A stretch of 64,000 bases of DNA. It comes from Tenacibaculum haliotis. Lineage in GTDB: Bacteria > Bacteroidota > Bacteroidia > Flavobacteriales > Flavobacteriaceae. Positions 26,519-36,226 of this stretch are shown one piece after another; the stretch's first letter is position 1; every line of letters starts with the position of its first letter. The stretch covers positions 1-64,000 of the forward strand of contig NZ_JAOBTH010000024.1 of assembly GCF_025215075.1 (NCBI RefSeq). The letters run 5' to 3'. A program made the translations under genes and the position numbers. The notes under the pieces are model-generated. The model saw only the letters and a list, made by a program, of their open reading frames with translations. It searched no databases and was not told where the DNA came from.

Positions 26519-28297
26519 ATGAAAAAAGCTGTTATTCTATTTAATTTACTGATTTTTAGTTTATTTTGTTACGCACAACAAAACGAATTTATTGTTGCTG
26601 AAAATTATTTTAGAAACAATGAATATGAAAAAGCAATTCAACTTTATAAAAAACTACACGATAAAAGTCCGTACAATTACACCTTTTTAAAAAAACTCGT
26701 AAGCTGTTATCAAGAAACTGATCAGTTTTTAATTGCTGAAAACCTATTATCAAAAGAATTAAAAGAAAAACCAAGTTTAAGCTACCTAAATATTATTAGA
26801 GGTTATAATTTCGAACGACAACAAAACGATGTTCAAGCTGATAAACAATACAAAACAGCTCTTAAGTCGTTAGATGAAAGGGACACTTATGGTAATGTTA
26901 TTGCAAGCCTTTTTAAAAATTATAACAAATTAGATTATGCTATTGAAGCCTACACAAAAGTGATGGCAAATAATCCAGATGCGAATTACGGATTTCAATT
27001 AGCACAAATTTATGGTGAAAAAGGAAACTTCTCTAAAATGTTTGAATCCTATGTTAATTTGGTTGATAAAAATGAAAAATACCTTAACAACGTAAAGCGT
27101 TTTACCAGCCGATATATTAATGATGATGCCGAAAATGAAAACAATATTTTATTTAAAAAAGCATTGCTGAGAAAATCAATTAGCAATCCAAAAAATATTT
27201 GGAACGATTTATTATCCTGGCTATTTGTTAAGCAAAAACAATACAATAAAGCACTTATTCAGCACAAAGCATTACTAGCCAGAGATGCTGATAATTTAGG
27301 CAAAATTGCTGAATTAGGTAAAATAGCGCTAGACAATGAAGATTACGAAACAGCAAAAGAATGTTTCGATTTAATGATTGAAAAAACCAATTATCCGAGT
27401 GATAAGTTTAATGCCATCAATAATAATTTAAAAATAGCTATTGAAACAAAACAAACGGATGTTGATATTCGTTTTAAAGAAGTATTTGATGAATACGGAA
27501 TTAACAAACTCACTTTTCGTACACAAATAGCCTATGCTAATTACGTAACATTTACCAAAAACAACCCTGAAGAAGCAGTTAAAATTTTAGAAAAAGCAAT
27601 GACTTTTTCCAGCTCTAGATTTACAAAAGCAATGGTAAAAATTAAACTAGGCGAAGTTTTAGTGTTTACAAATAAGTTTAACAAAGCATTAATTTATTTT
27701 TCTCAGGTTCAAACAAAATTTAAAAATCATTTTTTAGGACAAGAAGCACGCTTTAAAGTAGCACAAACCTCTTATTTTAAAAACGACTTTAAATGGGCAA
27801 AAGCGCAACTAAAGGTTTTAAAAGGATCTGCAACGCAATTAATTGCCAACGACGCAGCAAATTTATTTTTAACAATTTCTGATAATGAACCAAAAGATAG
27901 TATTGCTTCTGGATTGAAAGAATATGCTAAAGCCGATTTATTAGCTTTTCAGAATAAAGATACCGAAGCAATTACTATTTTAAACGAGATTATTATAAAA
28001 TATAAAGGGCAACCTATTGAAGATGAAGCATTATTTAAACAAGCTAAACTTTTTGTAAAACAGCAAAAATACGATGAAGCAATTTTAAGCTTCAATAAAA
28101 TAATTACTTTAGATAAAAAAGGAATTTATATTGATGATGTGTATTACCAATTAGCAGAATTGTACAATTTAAAATTAAATAACCCCGAAAAGGCTAAAGA
28201 ATACTATCAAAAGATTATTTTTGACCACGCTTCTAGCATCTATTTAGTTGATGCTCGTAAAAAGTTTAGAAAACTAAGAGGCGACCAAATTAATTAA
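26519..28297 (+). CDS. Exported tetratricopeptide-repeat protein
   Basis: A 592-residue protein with a signal peptide (cleavage near CYAQ, residue 20) and TPR-type repeats throughout (for example AENYFRNNEYEKAIQLYKKL near 29-48, ALFKQAKLFVKQQKYDEAILSFNKI near 503 and DDVYYQLAELYNLKLNNPEKAKEYYQKI near 540). It is probably periplasmic and acts as a scaffold for other proteins. A TTG codon directly before the ATG is not the start. No partner is evident; DUF4286 and rsmA follow. Confidence 0.8.
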   Translation: MKKAVILFNLLIFSLFCYAQQNEFIVAENYFRNNEYEKAIQLYKKLHDKSPYNYTFLKKLVSCYQETDQFLIAENLLSKELKEKPSLSYLNIIRGYNFERQQNDVQADKQYKTALKSLDERDTYGNVIASLFKNYNKLDYAIEAYTKVMANNPDANYGFQLAQIYGEKGNFSKMFESYVNLVDKNEKYLNNVKRFTSRYINDDAENENNILFKKALLRKSISNPKNIWNDLLSWLFVKQKQYNKALIQHKALLARDADNLGKIAELGKIALDNEDYETAKECFDLMIEKTNYPSDKFNAINNNLKIAIETKQTDVDIRFKEVFDEYGINKLTFRTQIAYANYVTFTKNNPEEAVKILEKAMTFSSSRFTKAMVKIKLGEVLVFTNKFNKALIYFSQVQTKFKNHFLGQEARFKVAQTSYFKNDFKWAKAQLKVLKGSATQLIANDAANLFLTISDNEPKDSIASGLKEYAKADLLAFQNKDTEAITILNEIIIKYKGQPIEDEALFKQAKLFVKQQKYDEAILSFNKIITLDKKGIYIDDVYYQLAELYNLKLNNPEKAKEYYQKIIFDHASSIYLVDARKKFRKLRGDQIN

Positions 28298-28369
28298 TCA
28301 ATGTACCAATGAATTACCGTAGCAATTGTTACAGTATATAATTGATACATCTTTACATTAAATAACAAA

Positions 28370-28699
28370 ATGTATATATACAACGTAACTATAAGTATTG
28401 ACGAAAGTGTTCATGACGAATGGATTGTTTGGATAAAAAATCATATCCCTAAAGTTTTGGCTACTGGTCGTTTTTTAAGCGCAAAATTAACACAGGTTTT
28501 AGTTGAAGAAGAAATGGGCGGAGTAACATACTCTGTACAATATACTGCAAAGACACGCGAAGATTTAGATAATTATTACAAACACGACGCCGACAAACTG
28601 CGTTCTGATAGTTATAAAAAATTTGCTGATAAAATGTTAGCTTTTCGTACTGAGTTACGAGTAATCAATGAATTTTTTCCTGCTGAAGCAAGTAATTAA
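28370..28699 (+). CDS. DUF4286 family protein
   Basis: A 109-residue cytoplasmic protein that matches DUF4286 by eye: MYIYNVTISIDESVHDEWIVW at the N-terminus, a central LVEEEMGGVTYSVQYTA, and a C-terminal FADKMLAFRTELRVINEF. The fold is a dimeric ferredoxin-like alpha+beta barrel; the function is unknown. It is followed after two bases by a small membrane protein gene and commonly sits next to rsmA in Flavobacteriia, as it does here. Confidence 0.85.
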   Translation: MYIYNVTISIDESVHDEWIVWIKNHIPKVLATGRFLSAKLTQVLVEEEMGGVTYSVQYTAKTREDLDNYYKHDADKLRSDSYKKFADKMLAFRTELRVINEFFPAEASN

Positions 28700-28701
28700 A
28701 C

Positions 28702-28893
28702 ATGAAACATAAAATTTATAAAAACAGAAAAAAGATATTATTTACAGGTATCTTTCTAACTGTTTTGGGTGTTATTGTAGGGTATTGCAAATACGGAACC
28801 GAACCTTGGGAAACCATTGGTGGGTTTTTAAGTGGTTTTGGCGTAGCAACATCAATCATAACATTCGGATTTAAAGATCCAGCAAATAAATAA
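28702..28893 (+). CDS. Small membrane protein, hypothetical
   Basis: A 63-residue protein with a basic N-terminus (MKHKIYKNRKK) and two hydrophobic helices (about 12-28 and 36-56) joined by YCKYGTEPWET. Starts two bases after the DUF4286 stop, so the two are likely an operon. No known family recognised. Confidence 0.65.
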   Translation: MKHKIYKNRKKILFTGIFLTVLGVIVGYCKYGTEPWETIGGFLSGFGVATSIITFGFKDPANK

Positions 28894-28960
28894 CCAAAAA
28901 ATAGCAATACAAGGATTTTTATTTACTCTTGTTTCTAATAATCTTTTATCATAAACAACT

Positions 28961-29764
28961 ATGACAGTAAGAGCAAAAAAACATTTAGGGCAACATTTTT
29001 TAACTGATGAAGATATCGCTAAAAAAATAGCGGATGCATTAACTGAAAATGGATATGATGATGTATTAGAAATTGGTCCTGGAATGGGGGTTTTAACGAA
29101 ATACTTATTAGAAAAAAAACCAAAAATTACGGTAATGGAACTCGATTATGATTCAGTTGCCTATTTAAAGGATACTTTTCCGTTAGAACATATTAAGTTA
29201 GATACCACTGCAAAAAAGTTCGAAATTCTTGAAGGTGATTTTCTAAAAAAGAATATTGTTGATATTTTTAAAGAAAAGCAAGTCGCTATTATTGGTAACT
29301 TCCCTTATAATATTTCTACTCAAATTGTATTTAAAGCTATCGAAAACAGAGAATTTGTTCCTGAATTTGCAGGAATGTTTCAAAAAGAAGTAGCCAAAAG
29401 AATTGCAGAAAAAGAAGGAAGTAAAGTGTACGGAATCATGTCTGTCTTAACACAAGCTTTTTATGATGTAGAATATTTATTTACGGTTCCGCCAACCGTT
29501 TTTAATCCGCCACCAAAAGTAGATTCTGGTGTTATTCGATTAATCAGAAAAGAAAATTATACCTTACCTGTTGATGAAAAATTATTTTTTAGGGTTGTAA
29601 AAACATCCTTTAATCAACGAAGAAAAATGTTACGCTCTAGCTTAAAATCTTTCAACATTTCTGATTCTTTAAAAGAAGACCCTATCTTTACAATGCGTCC
29701 CGAGCAATTATCCGTAGATCGTTTTATCGAATTAACAGATAAAATTGCAAAAGACAATATTTAA
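28961..29764 (+). CDS. rsmA: 16S rRNA (A1518/A1519) dimethyltransferase
   Basis: A 267-residue KsgA/RsmA. N-terminal [21 protein letters not shown] motif [16 protein letters not shown] (about 41-56), and the NFPYNIST catalytic loop (motif IV, near 112). It adds four methyl groups to two adenosines near the 3' end of 16S rRNA during late 30S maturation. Full length for the family. The mgtE gene starts 49 bases downstream. Confidence 0.96.
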   Translation: MTVRAKKHLGQHFLTDEDIAKKIADALTENGYDDVLEIGPGMGVLTKYLLEKKPKITVMELDYDSVAYLKDTFPLEHIKLDTTAKKFEILEGDFLKKNIVDIFKEKQVAIIGNFPYNISTQIVFKAIENREFVPEFAGMFQKEVAKRIAEKEGSKVYGIMSVLTQAFYDVEYLFTVPPTVFNPPPKVDSGVIRLIRKENYTLPVDEKLFFRVVKTSFNQRRKMLRSSLKSFNISDSLKEDPIFTMRPEQLSVDRFIELTDKIAKDNI

Positions 29765-29813
29765 AGAGTATTCAAAATATTTAAATTCTGATTATCGAGT
29801 AAAATTGCAAAAT

Positions 29814-31163
29814 ATGGCATTTGAAATCACCCAAGAACTTCTAGAAAATGTAACCCAATACATCGCAAGTAAAAATGACGATGCACTTAATGGGTTGTTT
29901 AGCGAAATTCACCATGCAGATATTGCTGAAATATTAGACGAACTATCGTTTGATGAAGCAGTTTACATTATCCGTTTATTAGATAGTGAAACTACTTCAG
30001 AAGTATTGATGGATGTTGATGATGACGTTCGTGAAAAAATATTAGAACAACTAACTGCAAAAGAAATTGCAGAAGAAATAGATGAACTTGACACTGATGA
30101 TGCTGCCGATGTAATTGCTGAGCTTCCTGAGAAAAGGAAAAAAGCAGTAATGCAAGAAATTGAAGACGATGAACATGCCAAAGAAATTGTAGAATTATTA
30201 CGCTACGACGAAGATTCTGCTGGTGGTTTAATGGCAAAAGAATTAGTAAAAGTAAATGAAAACTGGACGATTCCGCGCTGTGTAAAAGAAATGCGTATTC
30301 AGGCAGAAGAAGTTACACGCGTACACTCTATTTACGTTATTGATGATAGCGGAAAATTAAAAGGTCGTTTATCATTAAAAGATTTATTAATGGCATCTGC
30401 CAAAGCAACCATAGCCGATGTTTATATACCAAAAGTAGATTTTGTAAATGTAACTGATGAAGCCGAAGATGTTGCTAATATTATGCGTAAGTACGATTTA
30501 GAGGCAATACCAGTTGTTGATGAATTAGGCGTTTTAGTTGGTAGAATTACTATTGATGACATTGTTGATGTTATTAAAGAAGAAGCAGATAAAGATTATC
30601 AATTAGCAGCAGGTATTACACAAGATGTAGAGGCTGATGATACTATATGGGAGCTTACACGAGCACGATTACCATGGCTTTTCTTAGGATTAATTGGTGG
30701 TGTTGGAGCCTTTATGATTATGGAGAATTTTCAAGAAATGTTTAAAGACAATGCTGTTTTATTCTTTTTCACGCCCCTAATTGCTGCCATGGCAGGAAAT
30801 GTTGGAGTGCAATCTTCAGCAATTATTGTACAAGGTTTAGCAAATGACGATGTAAAGGGAAGTGTTAATAGTCGTTTAATTAAAGAAATGCTTTTAGCAG
30901 CGCTTAATGGCCTTGTGTTGGCAATCTTTTTATTTGCCTTTATATGGATGTATAATGGTGACGTACGTAGAGCTTTTGCTATTTCAATTTCTTTAGTAGT
31001 TGTTATAATTGTAGCAGGACTAATAGGAACTTTTATTCCGTTGTTTTTAGATAAACGTGGTATCGATCCTGCAATTGCAACAGGGCCATTTATTACAACA
31101 AGTAACGACATTTTCGGAATCCTTATTTACTTTTGGATTGCCAAAATGATTATTGGTTTTTAA
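29814..31163 (+). CDS. mgtE: Magnesium transporter MgtE
   Basis: A 449-residue MgtE from the ATG at 29814 (MAFEITQELL). The acidic N-domain (about 1-130, with EEIDELDTDDAADVIAEL) and two CBS domains (about 135-255) form the Mg sensor; five membrane helices (about 285-449) form the channel, with TPLIAAMAGNVGVQSS and the C-terminal GPFITTSNDIFG. High internal Mg closes the pore. The frame is open to 29745 inside rsmA, but that would add an atypical extension. Its end overlaps the convergent LysE gene by 14 bases. Confidence 0.93.
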   Translation: MAFEITQELLENVTQYIASKNDDALNGLFSEIHHADIAEILDELSFDEAVYIIRLLDSETTSEVLMDVDDDVREKILEQLTAKEIAEEIDELDTDDAADVIAELPEKRKKAVMQEIEDDEHAKEIVELLRYDEDSAGGLMAKELVKVNENWTIPRCVKEMRIQAEEVTRVHSIYVIDDSGKLKGRLSLKDLLMASAKATIADVYIPKVDFVNVTDEAEDVANIMRKYDLEAIPVVDELGVLVGRITIDDIVDVIKEEADKDYQLAAGITQDVEADDTIWELTRARLPWLFLGLIGGVGAFMIMENFQEMFKDNAVLFFFTPLIAAMAGNVGVQSSAIIVQGLANDDVKGSVNSRLIKEMLLAALNGLVLAIFLFAFIWMYNGDVRRAFAISISLVVVIIVAGLIGTFIPLFLDKRGIDPAIATGPFITTSNDIFGILIYFWIAKMIIGF

Positions 31164-31842
31164 TAGTTTGCGTTGTTGTAACTTTATCTAATAAATTATC
31201 AATCTTATCTTTGGGTATAAAACCTTTAAGCATTAAAACGGCTCCGAAAACAATTAATAACACACCCATTCCTCTTTTTATTCTATAAATAACTAAAGGT
31301 GTTAGTTTGTTTTTTAATTGTTTTGCTAGTAGTATTTTTGCTAAATCGGTAAGTGCATATCCTAAAATTACCGTACCAAAATACCAAAATAAATACTTCG
31401 GATTCATATCATATGTTGGTCCAACAACTACTATTAAACCTAACCAAAAAGCAAGTACACCAATATTTATAAAGTTTAAAAAAAAGCCTTTAAATAATAA
31501 TTTAATATAATTATTACTTTCAGGAATTACCACATCGGGCGCCTGCGATTCCTTTTTATTATTTTTATCTAAGTACGTTATCAATCCGTAAATGATAAGT
31601 ACCAATCCACCGATCAAAAATAAACGTGGGTCGTCTTTAATTTGTTCTAGCAAACTTCTACTTCCGAAGTAGGCAATTAACATAAAAGAAATATCTCCTA
31701 AAATTACACCAATATCAAAAGCAATAGCAGCTCTTGCTCCTTTTAAAACACTTGTTTTTAAAAGCATAAAAAATACAGGGCCAATCATAAAAGCCATGAA
31801 AACGCCTACTAAAAAGGCGTTTTTTAAATCGTAAAAGTCCAT
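31150..31842 (-). CDS. LysE/RhtB family exporter
   Basis: A 230-residue membrane protein with six helices. The N-terminal segment FMAFMIGPVFFMLLKTSVLKG contains the G-P and helix pattern of LysE translocators, followed by GARAAIAFDIGVILGD. Family members export amino acids or small metabolites by proton antiport; the substrate cannot be told. The gene overlaps mgtE tail to tail. Confidence 0.85.
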   Translation of the reverse strand: MDFYDLKNAFLVGVFMAFMIGPVFFMLLKTSVLKGARAAIAFDIGVILGDISFMLIAYFGSRSLLEQIKDDPRLFLIGGLVLIIYGLITYLDKNNKKESQAPDVVIPESNNYIKLLFKGFFLNFINIGVLAFWLGLIVVVGPTYDMNPKYLFWYFGTVILGYALTDLAKILLAKQLKNKLTPLVIYRIKRGMGVLLIVFGAVLMLKGFIPKDKIDNLLDKVTTTQTIKNQ

Positions 31843-31866
31843 TTTTTAAAGATACAGTTTTAACTA

Positions 31867-32916
31867 CTAAACATCATCAAAATCAATTACTACTTTTGGG
31901 GTGGTAGGGTGTGCCATACAGGTTAAAATAAAACCTTCTTCTAATTCACTATCAGATAAAATAGAGTTCTTAGACATTACAGCCTTTCCTTCGGTTACTT
32001 TAGCGATACAACTGCTACAAACTCCTCCTTGACAAGAATACGGAGCATCTAATTTATTACGTAAAGACGCTGATAGAAGAGTATCTGTTTTCTCCATCGA
32101 AAAAGTTGTTTCTTCATCATCTAATAAAACAGTGATTTCTGATTTCCCATCAGGATAGGTTACAGGAATTTCTTCATCTGTTGTACTTGCAGTAAATAAT
32201 TCGAAATGAATGTTCTCTTTCTTAAAATCATTTTCTTGTAATGTTTCTGAAACAACATCAATCATAACTTCTGGTCCACATAAATAAACAGCATCAAAAG
32301 AAATATCTTTATGAATATTTTTCATGAAATAATTCACATGATTTTTATCTATTCTTCCGAATTTACTGTTATTACGAACCTCTTGACTAAAAATATAATG
32401 CAAATTAAATTGTGTAGGATATTGTGTTGCCAACGCATTTAACTCATCGAAAAAGATAGTTGTTTCTGCTTTTTTATTACCAAAAACTAAGGTAAATGTT
32501 GCTGTAGGTTCGTTTTCTAACACTGCTTTTATCATCGATAAAACTGGCGTTATTCCGCTACCTGCTGCAAAAGCAATGTAATTTTTATCCGCCGCAGGCG
32601 CTAATGTAAACTTACCTTCTGGTTCAGAAATTTCTATTGAAGTGTTTTCTTTCAGTTTTGTAGTTGCATAGGTAGAAAATATTCCTTTTTCTACCGCTTT
32701 AACCGCTACTTTAACCTGATTGCTATTTGGTGAAGCACAAATAGAATACGCTCTTCGTATTTCTTTATCGTTTATTTTAGTTTTTACAGTAATATATTGA
32801 CCTGCAACAAAAGAATATGCTTCTTTTAGTTCGGCAGGAATTGTAAATAAAATAGAAACAGCATCGGCAGTTTCTTTAATTATTTTTTCTATTGTTAGTT
32901 TATGAAATGTAGACAT
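31867..32916 (-). CDS. PaaE-like ferredoxin/flavin oxidoreductase
   Basis: A 349-residue three-domain reductase: FAD-binding (RRAYSICASPN near 54), NAD(P)H-binding (GSGITPVLSMIKA near 120), and a C-terminal plant-type 2Fe-2S ferredoxin with CQGGVCSSC and a last Cys in ILTCMAHP. It passes electrons from NAD(P)H to a partner oxygenase or other acceptor. PaaE works with the PaaABCD phenylacetyl-CoA epoxidase, but those genes are not here, so a general electron-donor role is possible. The upstream region faces the PadR promoter. Confidence 0.88.
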   Translation of the reverse strand: MSTFHKLTIEKIIKETADAVSILFTIPAELKEAYSFVAGQYITVKTKINDKEIRRAYSICASPNSNQVKVAVKAVEKGIFSTYATTKLKENTSIEISEPEGKFTLAPAADKNYIAFAAGSGITPVLSMIKAVLENEPTATFTLVFGNKKAETTIFFDELNALATQYPTQFNLHYIFSQEVRNNSKFGRIDKNHVNYFMKNIHKDISFDAVYLCGPEVMIDVVSETLQENDFKKENIHFELFTASTTDEEIPVTYPDGKSEITVLLDDEETTFSMEKTDTLLSASLRNKLDAPYSCQGGVCSSCIAKVTEGKAVMSKNSILSDSELEEGFILTCMAHPTTPKVVIDFDDV

Positions 32917-33019
32917 GTATTGTATTTAGAAACACAAAAATAAGCAATACTAAACGAACCTTTTGTTAGTAATAACATAAAAAACAATACCTAAGATTAT
33001 TATACATAAGAAAATTATG

Positions 33020-33027
33020 TATATTTG
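33020..33027 (+). promoter_or_regulatory. -7 box of the padR array
   Basis: TATATTTG, a perfect TAnnTTTG match. The ATG at 33080 is 52 bases downstream. The adjoining palindrome at 33028-33040 begins on the next base. Confidence 0.65.
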
Positions 33028-33040
33028 TTGCGAGTCGCAA
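33028..33040. promoter_or_regulatory. Putative PadR operator
   Basis: TTGCGA-G-TCGCAA is a perfect palindrome directly after the -7 box, where it would cover the transcription start. It is GC-richer than its surroundings. A dimeric regulator such as PadR could bind here to shut off its own transcription; the position is seen, the binding is inferred. Confidence 0.5.
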
Positions 33041-33079
33041 AGACAAAAAAACAAAAAATTACCGTTTAATAATTACAAA

Positions 33080-33418
33080 ATGGGAAATCAGAAATTATAT
33101 AAAGGTTCGTTACAAACCATCATTTTAAAGCTATTGGCACAAAATGATAAAATGTATGGTTATGAAATTACACAAAAGGTAAAAGAGCTTACCAAAGGGG
33201 AATTAAAGATTACCGAAGGCGCTTTGTATCCTGCCTTACATAAATTAGAAGCCGAAGGTTTGTTAGATGTAGAAGTTGCCAAAGTAGGGAATCGCTTACG
33301 TAAATATTATAAACTTACCGAAAGCGGCACCAAAGAAACTGCCAATAAATTGGAAGAAATGCAAGAGTTTTTAAAAACAATGCAGCAATTGGTGAATCCT
33401 AAATTTAGTTTGGAGTAA
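33080..33418 (+). CDS. PadR family transcriptional regulator
   Basis: A 112-residue winged-helix repressor: LYKGSLQTIILKLLAQNDKM, YGYEITQKVKE, then ITEGALYPALHKLEAEGLL (recognition helix) and the wing RLRKYYKLTESG, plus a short dimerisation helix to the C-terminus. Subfamily-2 size. A frame extension to 33017 overlaps the promoter and is rejected. One base separates its stop from the first of six homologous membrane protein genes, so it should regulate them and itself. Its ligand or signal is unknown. Confidence 0.92.
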   Translation: MGNQKLYKGSLQTIILKLLAQNDKMYGYEITQKVKELTKGELKITEGALYPALHKLEAEGLLDVEVAKVGNRLRKYYKLTESGTKETANKLEEMQEFLKTMQQLVNPKFSLE

Positions 33419-33419
33419 G

Positions 33420-34076
33420 ATGGAGTTAACTAAAGAACAAATACAGCAAATAGACAATCGTTTAAAAAAACAAGGCATTAAATACTGGGATTTACGTATT
33501 GAAATGGTAGACCATATAGTTTCTGATATGGAAACAAATGCTACAACTAATGATTTTAAGGTTGAATTAGAAAAAACATTAAGAAAATTAAATTGGAATG
33601 GAGGTTTAATTGGTGTAAATACTGAAGGTTGGCAAAACACTAATAGAAAATACAGAAAAGAATATCACTCAGAATTTATTCGTTTTTTCAAATCTTTTAC
33701 AAATGTTTTTTTCTATGTTGTGTTTTCAATTTTATGTTATTTAATTTCAGAACAAATATCATATAATATCTTTAAAAAAATTAGCTTGATTCTATTTATC
33801 ATGCCTATGATTCTTTTCTTTATTATTACTACAAAACAACTACTAAATAAGTATGGTAAATCAGTAAATTTAGACTATGGAATTTTTTATTTTTCGTTCG
33901 CTTTTTTAATGATTAACCTTCCTTTTCAGTTTATAAAAGAATTTTCTATCGATGTTCAAAAAATATTTTCTGTAATATTATTAGCTATATTTTACGTTGC
34001 TACTTATGCAGGATATAAGACTTATAAAAAAGCACTTACAAGAGTTGAAAATATGAAAAACGAATTAGCAATATAA
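33420..34076 (+). CDS. PadR-array membrane protein 1
   Basis: 218 residues. A soluble N-terminal domain (1-90) carries the array signature YWDLRIEMVDH at residues 22-32, with Asp24, Glu28, Asp31 and His32. Four membrane helices follow (about 93-110, 120-138, 150-170 and 178-198), then a short basic tail. The ATG lies one base after the padR stop, so translation is probably coupled. I recognise no named family. PadR-linked DUF1700/HAAS membrane proteins have a comparable layout, but homology is not shown. Not an enzyme by any motif I can see. Confidence 0.75.
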   Translation: MELTKEQIQQIDNRLKKQGIKYWDLRIEMVDHIVSDMETNATTNDFKVELEKTLRKLNWNGGLIGVNTEGWQNTNRKYRKEYHSEFIRFFKSFTNVFFYVVFSILCYLISEQISYNIFKKISLILFIMPMILFFIITTKQLLNKYGKSVNLDYGIFYFSFAFLMINLPFQFIKEFSIDVQKIFSVILLAIFYVATYAGYKTYKKALTRVENMKNELAI

Positions 34077-34079
34077 ACA

Positions 34080-34748
34080 ATGCAACTAACCCAAGAACAA
34101 ACCAAAAGAATAAACGATTTTTTAGAAGGTATTGGTGTTAACTATATTGATATCCGTTACGAAATGGTAGATCATATCGCGACTGAAATTGAAGAGAAAG
34201 TAACCGATATTGATGCTTTTTTCGAAAATCAGCGTTTTCAAACCATTTTTGTTAAATACATGTTGAGTAAAAAAGATGCGCTGCAAAAAAAATATCAGAA
34301 AATAGTAAAAAGGAGATTTTGGGGGGATACTAAAACAATATGTAAAAACATGAGTATAGAAACTCTTAAAATTAAAAACCTTTTATTTTTAGCTCTTTTA
34401 ACTAGCCTAACATATTCGCTAAGCCTATTTAACACAAAAAACGCCCTAATTATCTTATTTATATTATCCGTTGCTCTTTATTGCTATAATGGTTATACAT
34501 TACATCGAATTTTTAAAAAATATGGTCAAATTAAATTAGTCCAGTCTTATACACTTCTACTAGGTTTTATATCATATATCCCTTTATATATTATAAATAA
34601 CCCTTTTACTATTTATTCTGAAAAGCATTTTGAATTATGGAAATTATATACACATACAATATTTATTTATTTAGTTTTTTTACTATGTAAAGTACTCCTT
34701 AATGACAAAGAAAAAATTGATGCTAAATACCGATATTTAACAGAATAA
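34080..34748 (+). CDS. PadR-array membrane protein 2
   Basis: 222 residues. The signature is YIDIRYEMVDH at 22-32, with Asp24, Glu28, Asp31 and His32 in register with the other members. The rest of the N-domain is shorter and more charged (KKDALQKKYQKIVKRR near 65-80). Four membrane helices lie at about 98-116, 119-138, 152-172 and 190-208. It starts three bases after member 1 ends. A composite palindromic repeat sits in the 143-base gap that follows, the only break in the array. Confidence 0.75.
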   Translation: MQLTQEQTKRINDFLEGIGVNYIDIRYEMVDHIATEIEEKVTDIDAFFENQRFQTIFVKYMLSKKDALQKKYQKIVKRRFWGDTKTICKNMSIETLKIKNLLFLALLTSLTYSLSLFNTKNALIILFILSVALYCYNGYTLHRIFKKYGQIKLVQSYTLLLGFISYIPLYIINNPFTIYSEKHFELWKLYTHTIFIYLVFLLCKVLLNDKEKIDAKYRYLTE

Positions 34749-34760
34749 ATGATATTAGAG

Positions 34761-34845
34761 GGTCATTCTGAATTTATTTCAGAATCACATCACCTTAATA
34801 AACAGTATGTTATGATGAGAACCTGAAACAAGTTCAGGTTGACGA
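34761..34845. repeat. Composite palindromic repeat, copy C (inverted)
   Basis: CATTCTGAATTTATTTCAGAATC (two overlapping palindromic halves) and AACCTGAA-ACAAG-TTCAGGTT, in the opposite order to copies B and D. It fills the gap between array members 2 and 3. With copy D it flanks members 3-6 as an inverted pair. Confidence 0.8.
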
Positions 34846-34891
34846 GAATAAACTATTATAAAAATATTGCCCAAACGCATTTATTTAAGTT

Positions 34892-35569
34892 ATGGAATTG
34901 ACAAAAAAGCAAATACAAGAAATTGATAATTACATTACTGTTTGCGGGATAAAGTACTACGATGTAAAAACAGAAATCGTAGACCATTTTGCTTCAATAT
35001 TAGAACTTCGTTTGGATGAAAATCCTGATTTAGATTTTAAAGAGGCTATTATAGAAGAGCATAAAAAATTTAGTGATCGTGGATTTAAAAAATTGTTAGC
35101 AACAAAGACAAAAACAACGCATAATCGTTTTGTAAAACAAACTATCATAAATTTTAAATCGTTTTTTAAACTCCCGAAAATCATTATTACAATTTGTTGC
35201 TACTTATTATTGTATAAAATGGTGCCTTATTTTAATGATATAAAAACTTTTTTTATGGTTTTAACAGTTTTTGGTTTTATACTAATTCTTCAATTAGGAA
35301 TTCGAATATTTATCAGCTACAAACAAAAAAAAGAGAGGTTTTTAGCTTTAAACAGAATGACTTTATTTTATCAAATAGCGAGTAACATGTTTATTTTATT
35401 TAACTGTATTCTTTCTTTTAGAACTGATAAAAGCTTTTTAAATAATGGCTATAACAATATTCATTTGGGTGTTTTTGTACTAATACTATTACTGTATTGG
35501 AGCATGGAATATGTATACCAACAAAACAGAAAACAGATTAAAAAACAATACCCAAACGTATTTATTTAA
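34892..35569 (+). CDS. PadR-array membrane protein 3
   Basis: 225 residues, signature YYDVKTEIVDH at 22-32 with the same four invariant residues. Four membrane helices at roughly 97-114, 118-140, 155-175 and 185-207. The C-terminus is basic (QQNRKQIKKQYP). It is separated from member 2 by 143 bases containing a repeat, so it may need read-through or its own promoter; none was obvious. Member 4 follows after three bases. Confidence 0.75.
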   Translation: MELTKKQIQEIDNYITVCGIKYYDVKTEIVDHFASILELRLDENPDLDFKEAIIEEHKKFSDRGFKKLLATKTKTTHNRFVKQTIINFKSFFKLPKIIITICCYLLLYKMVPYFNDIKTFFMVLTVFGFILILQLGIRIFISYKQKKERFLALNRMTLFYQIASNMFILFNCILSFRTDKSFLNNGYNNIHLGVFVLILLLYWSMEYVYQQNRKQIKKQYPNVFI

Positions 35570-35572
35570 ATT

Positions 35573-36226
35573 ATGGAATTAACAAAAGAACAAATACAAT
35601 ACATCGAAAATCGTTTAGAAAACGAAGGTGTAAAATATTGGGACATTAGAATAGAAATGTTAGACCATATCGTTACTGATGTTGAAAATCAAATGCAAAA
35701 AAGTGAAAAATTTAATATTGCGGTACAAAATTCTTTCATTGATTTAGGATGGAAAAATAGTTTTAAACAACTTATGGAACGCAAACAAATTCAATATCAA
35801 AAGAATTATAAAACTCTTTTTGTTAAAGGTTTTAAATATTTTTTTACATCTTTAAAAACAATGACAACCTATGCATTTTTTATAGCTTGTACTTATTATT
35901 TTTCTGGAAGTAATTCTTTTATAAAAACAATACTCTTCTCTTTTATTATTCCTTTTGGTTTTTTTGTGATTTATAGTTTCATTAATTACAAAAAAGTTTT
36001 TAAATCTGTAGTTTTATTAACCTCATTTAATACAATTAGTTTATTACTCTCATTTTTTAATATGTTTATGTTTTTTCCTGATCTATTTATGGGGATAGAA
36101 AAGCTTTCACCCATTTATATATCTGCTGTAACAGTATTTTTATTTCCGTTGTTCTATGTTAGTGTTAAGATATTTTACGATCACTTCACTAAAACAAATA
36201 ATATTTATAACAAACTAATTTCTTAA
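35573..36226 (+). CDS. PadR-array membrane protein 4
   Basis: 217 residues, closest to member 1: MELTKEQIQYIENRLENEG leads into YWDIRIEMLDH at 22-32, keeping Asp24, Glu28, Asp31 and His32. Four predicted membrane helices from about residue 95 on. Its TAA shares one base with the ATG of member 5, so translation of the two is tightly linked. Confidence 0.75.
   Translation: MELTKEQIQYIENRLENEGVKYWDIRIEMLDHIVTDVENQMQKSEKFNIAVQNSFIDLGWKNSFKQLMERKQIQYQKNYKTLFVKGFKYFFTSLKTMTTYAFFIACTYYFSGSNSFIKTILFSFIIPFGFFVIYSFINYKKVFKSVVLLTSFNTISLLLSFFNMFMFFPDLFMGIEKLSPIYISAVTVFLFPLFYVSVKIFYDHFTKTNNIYNKLIS

Noticed and set aside
30731..31111. A 126-codon frame opposite mgtE
   Set aside because: The plus strand is a full MgtE membrane domain; the antisense frame has no domain and no start signal.
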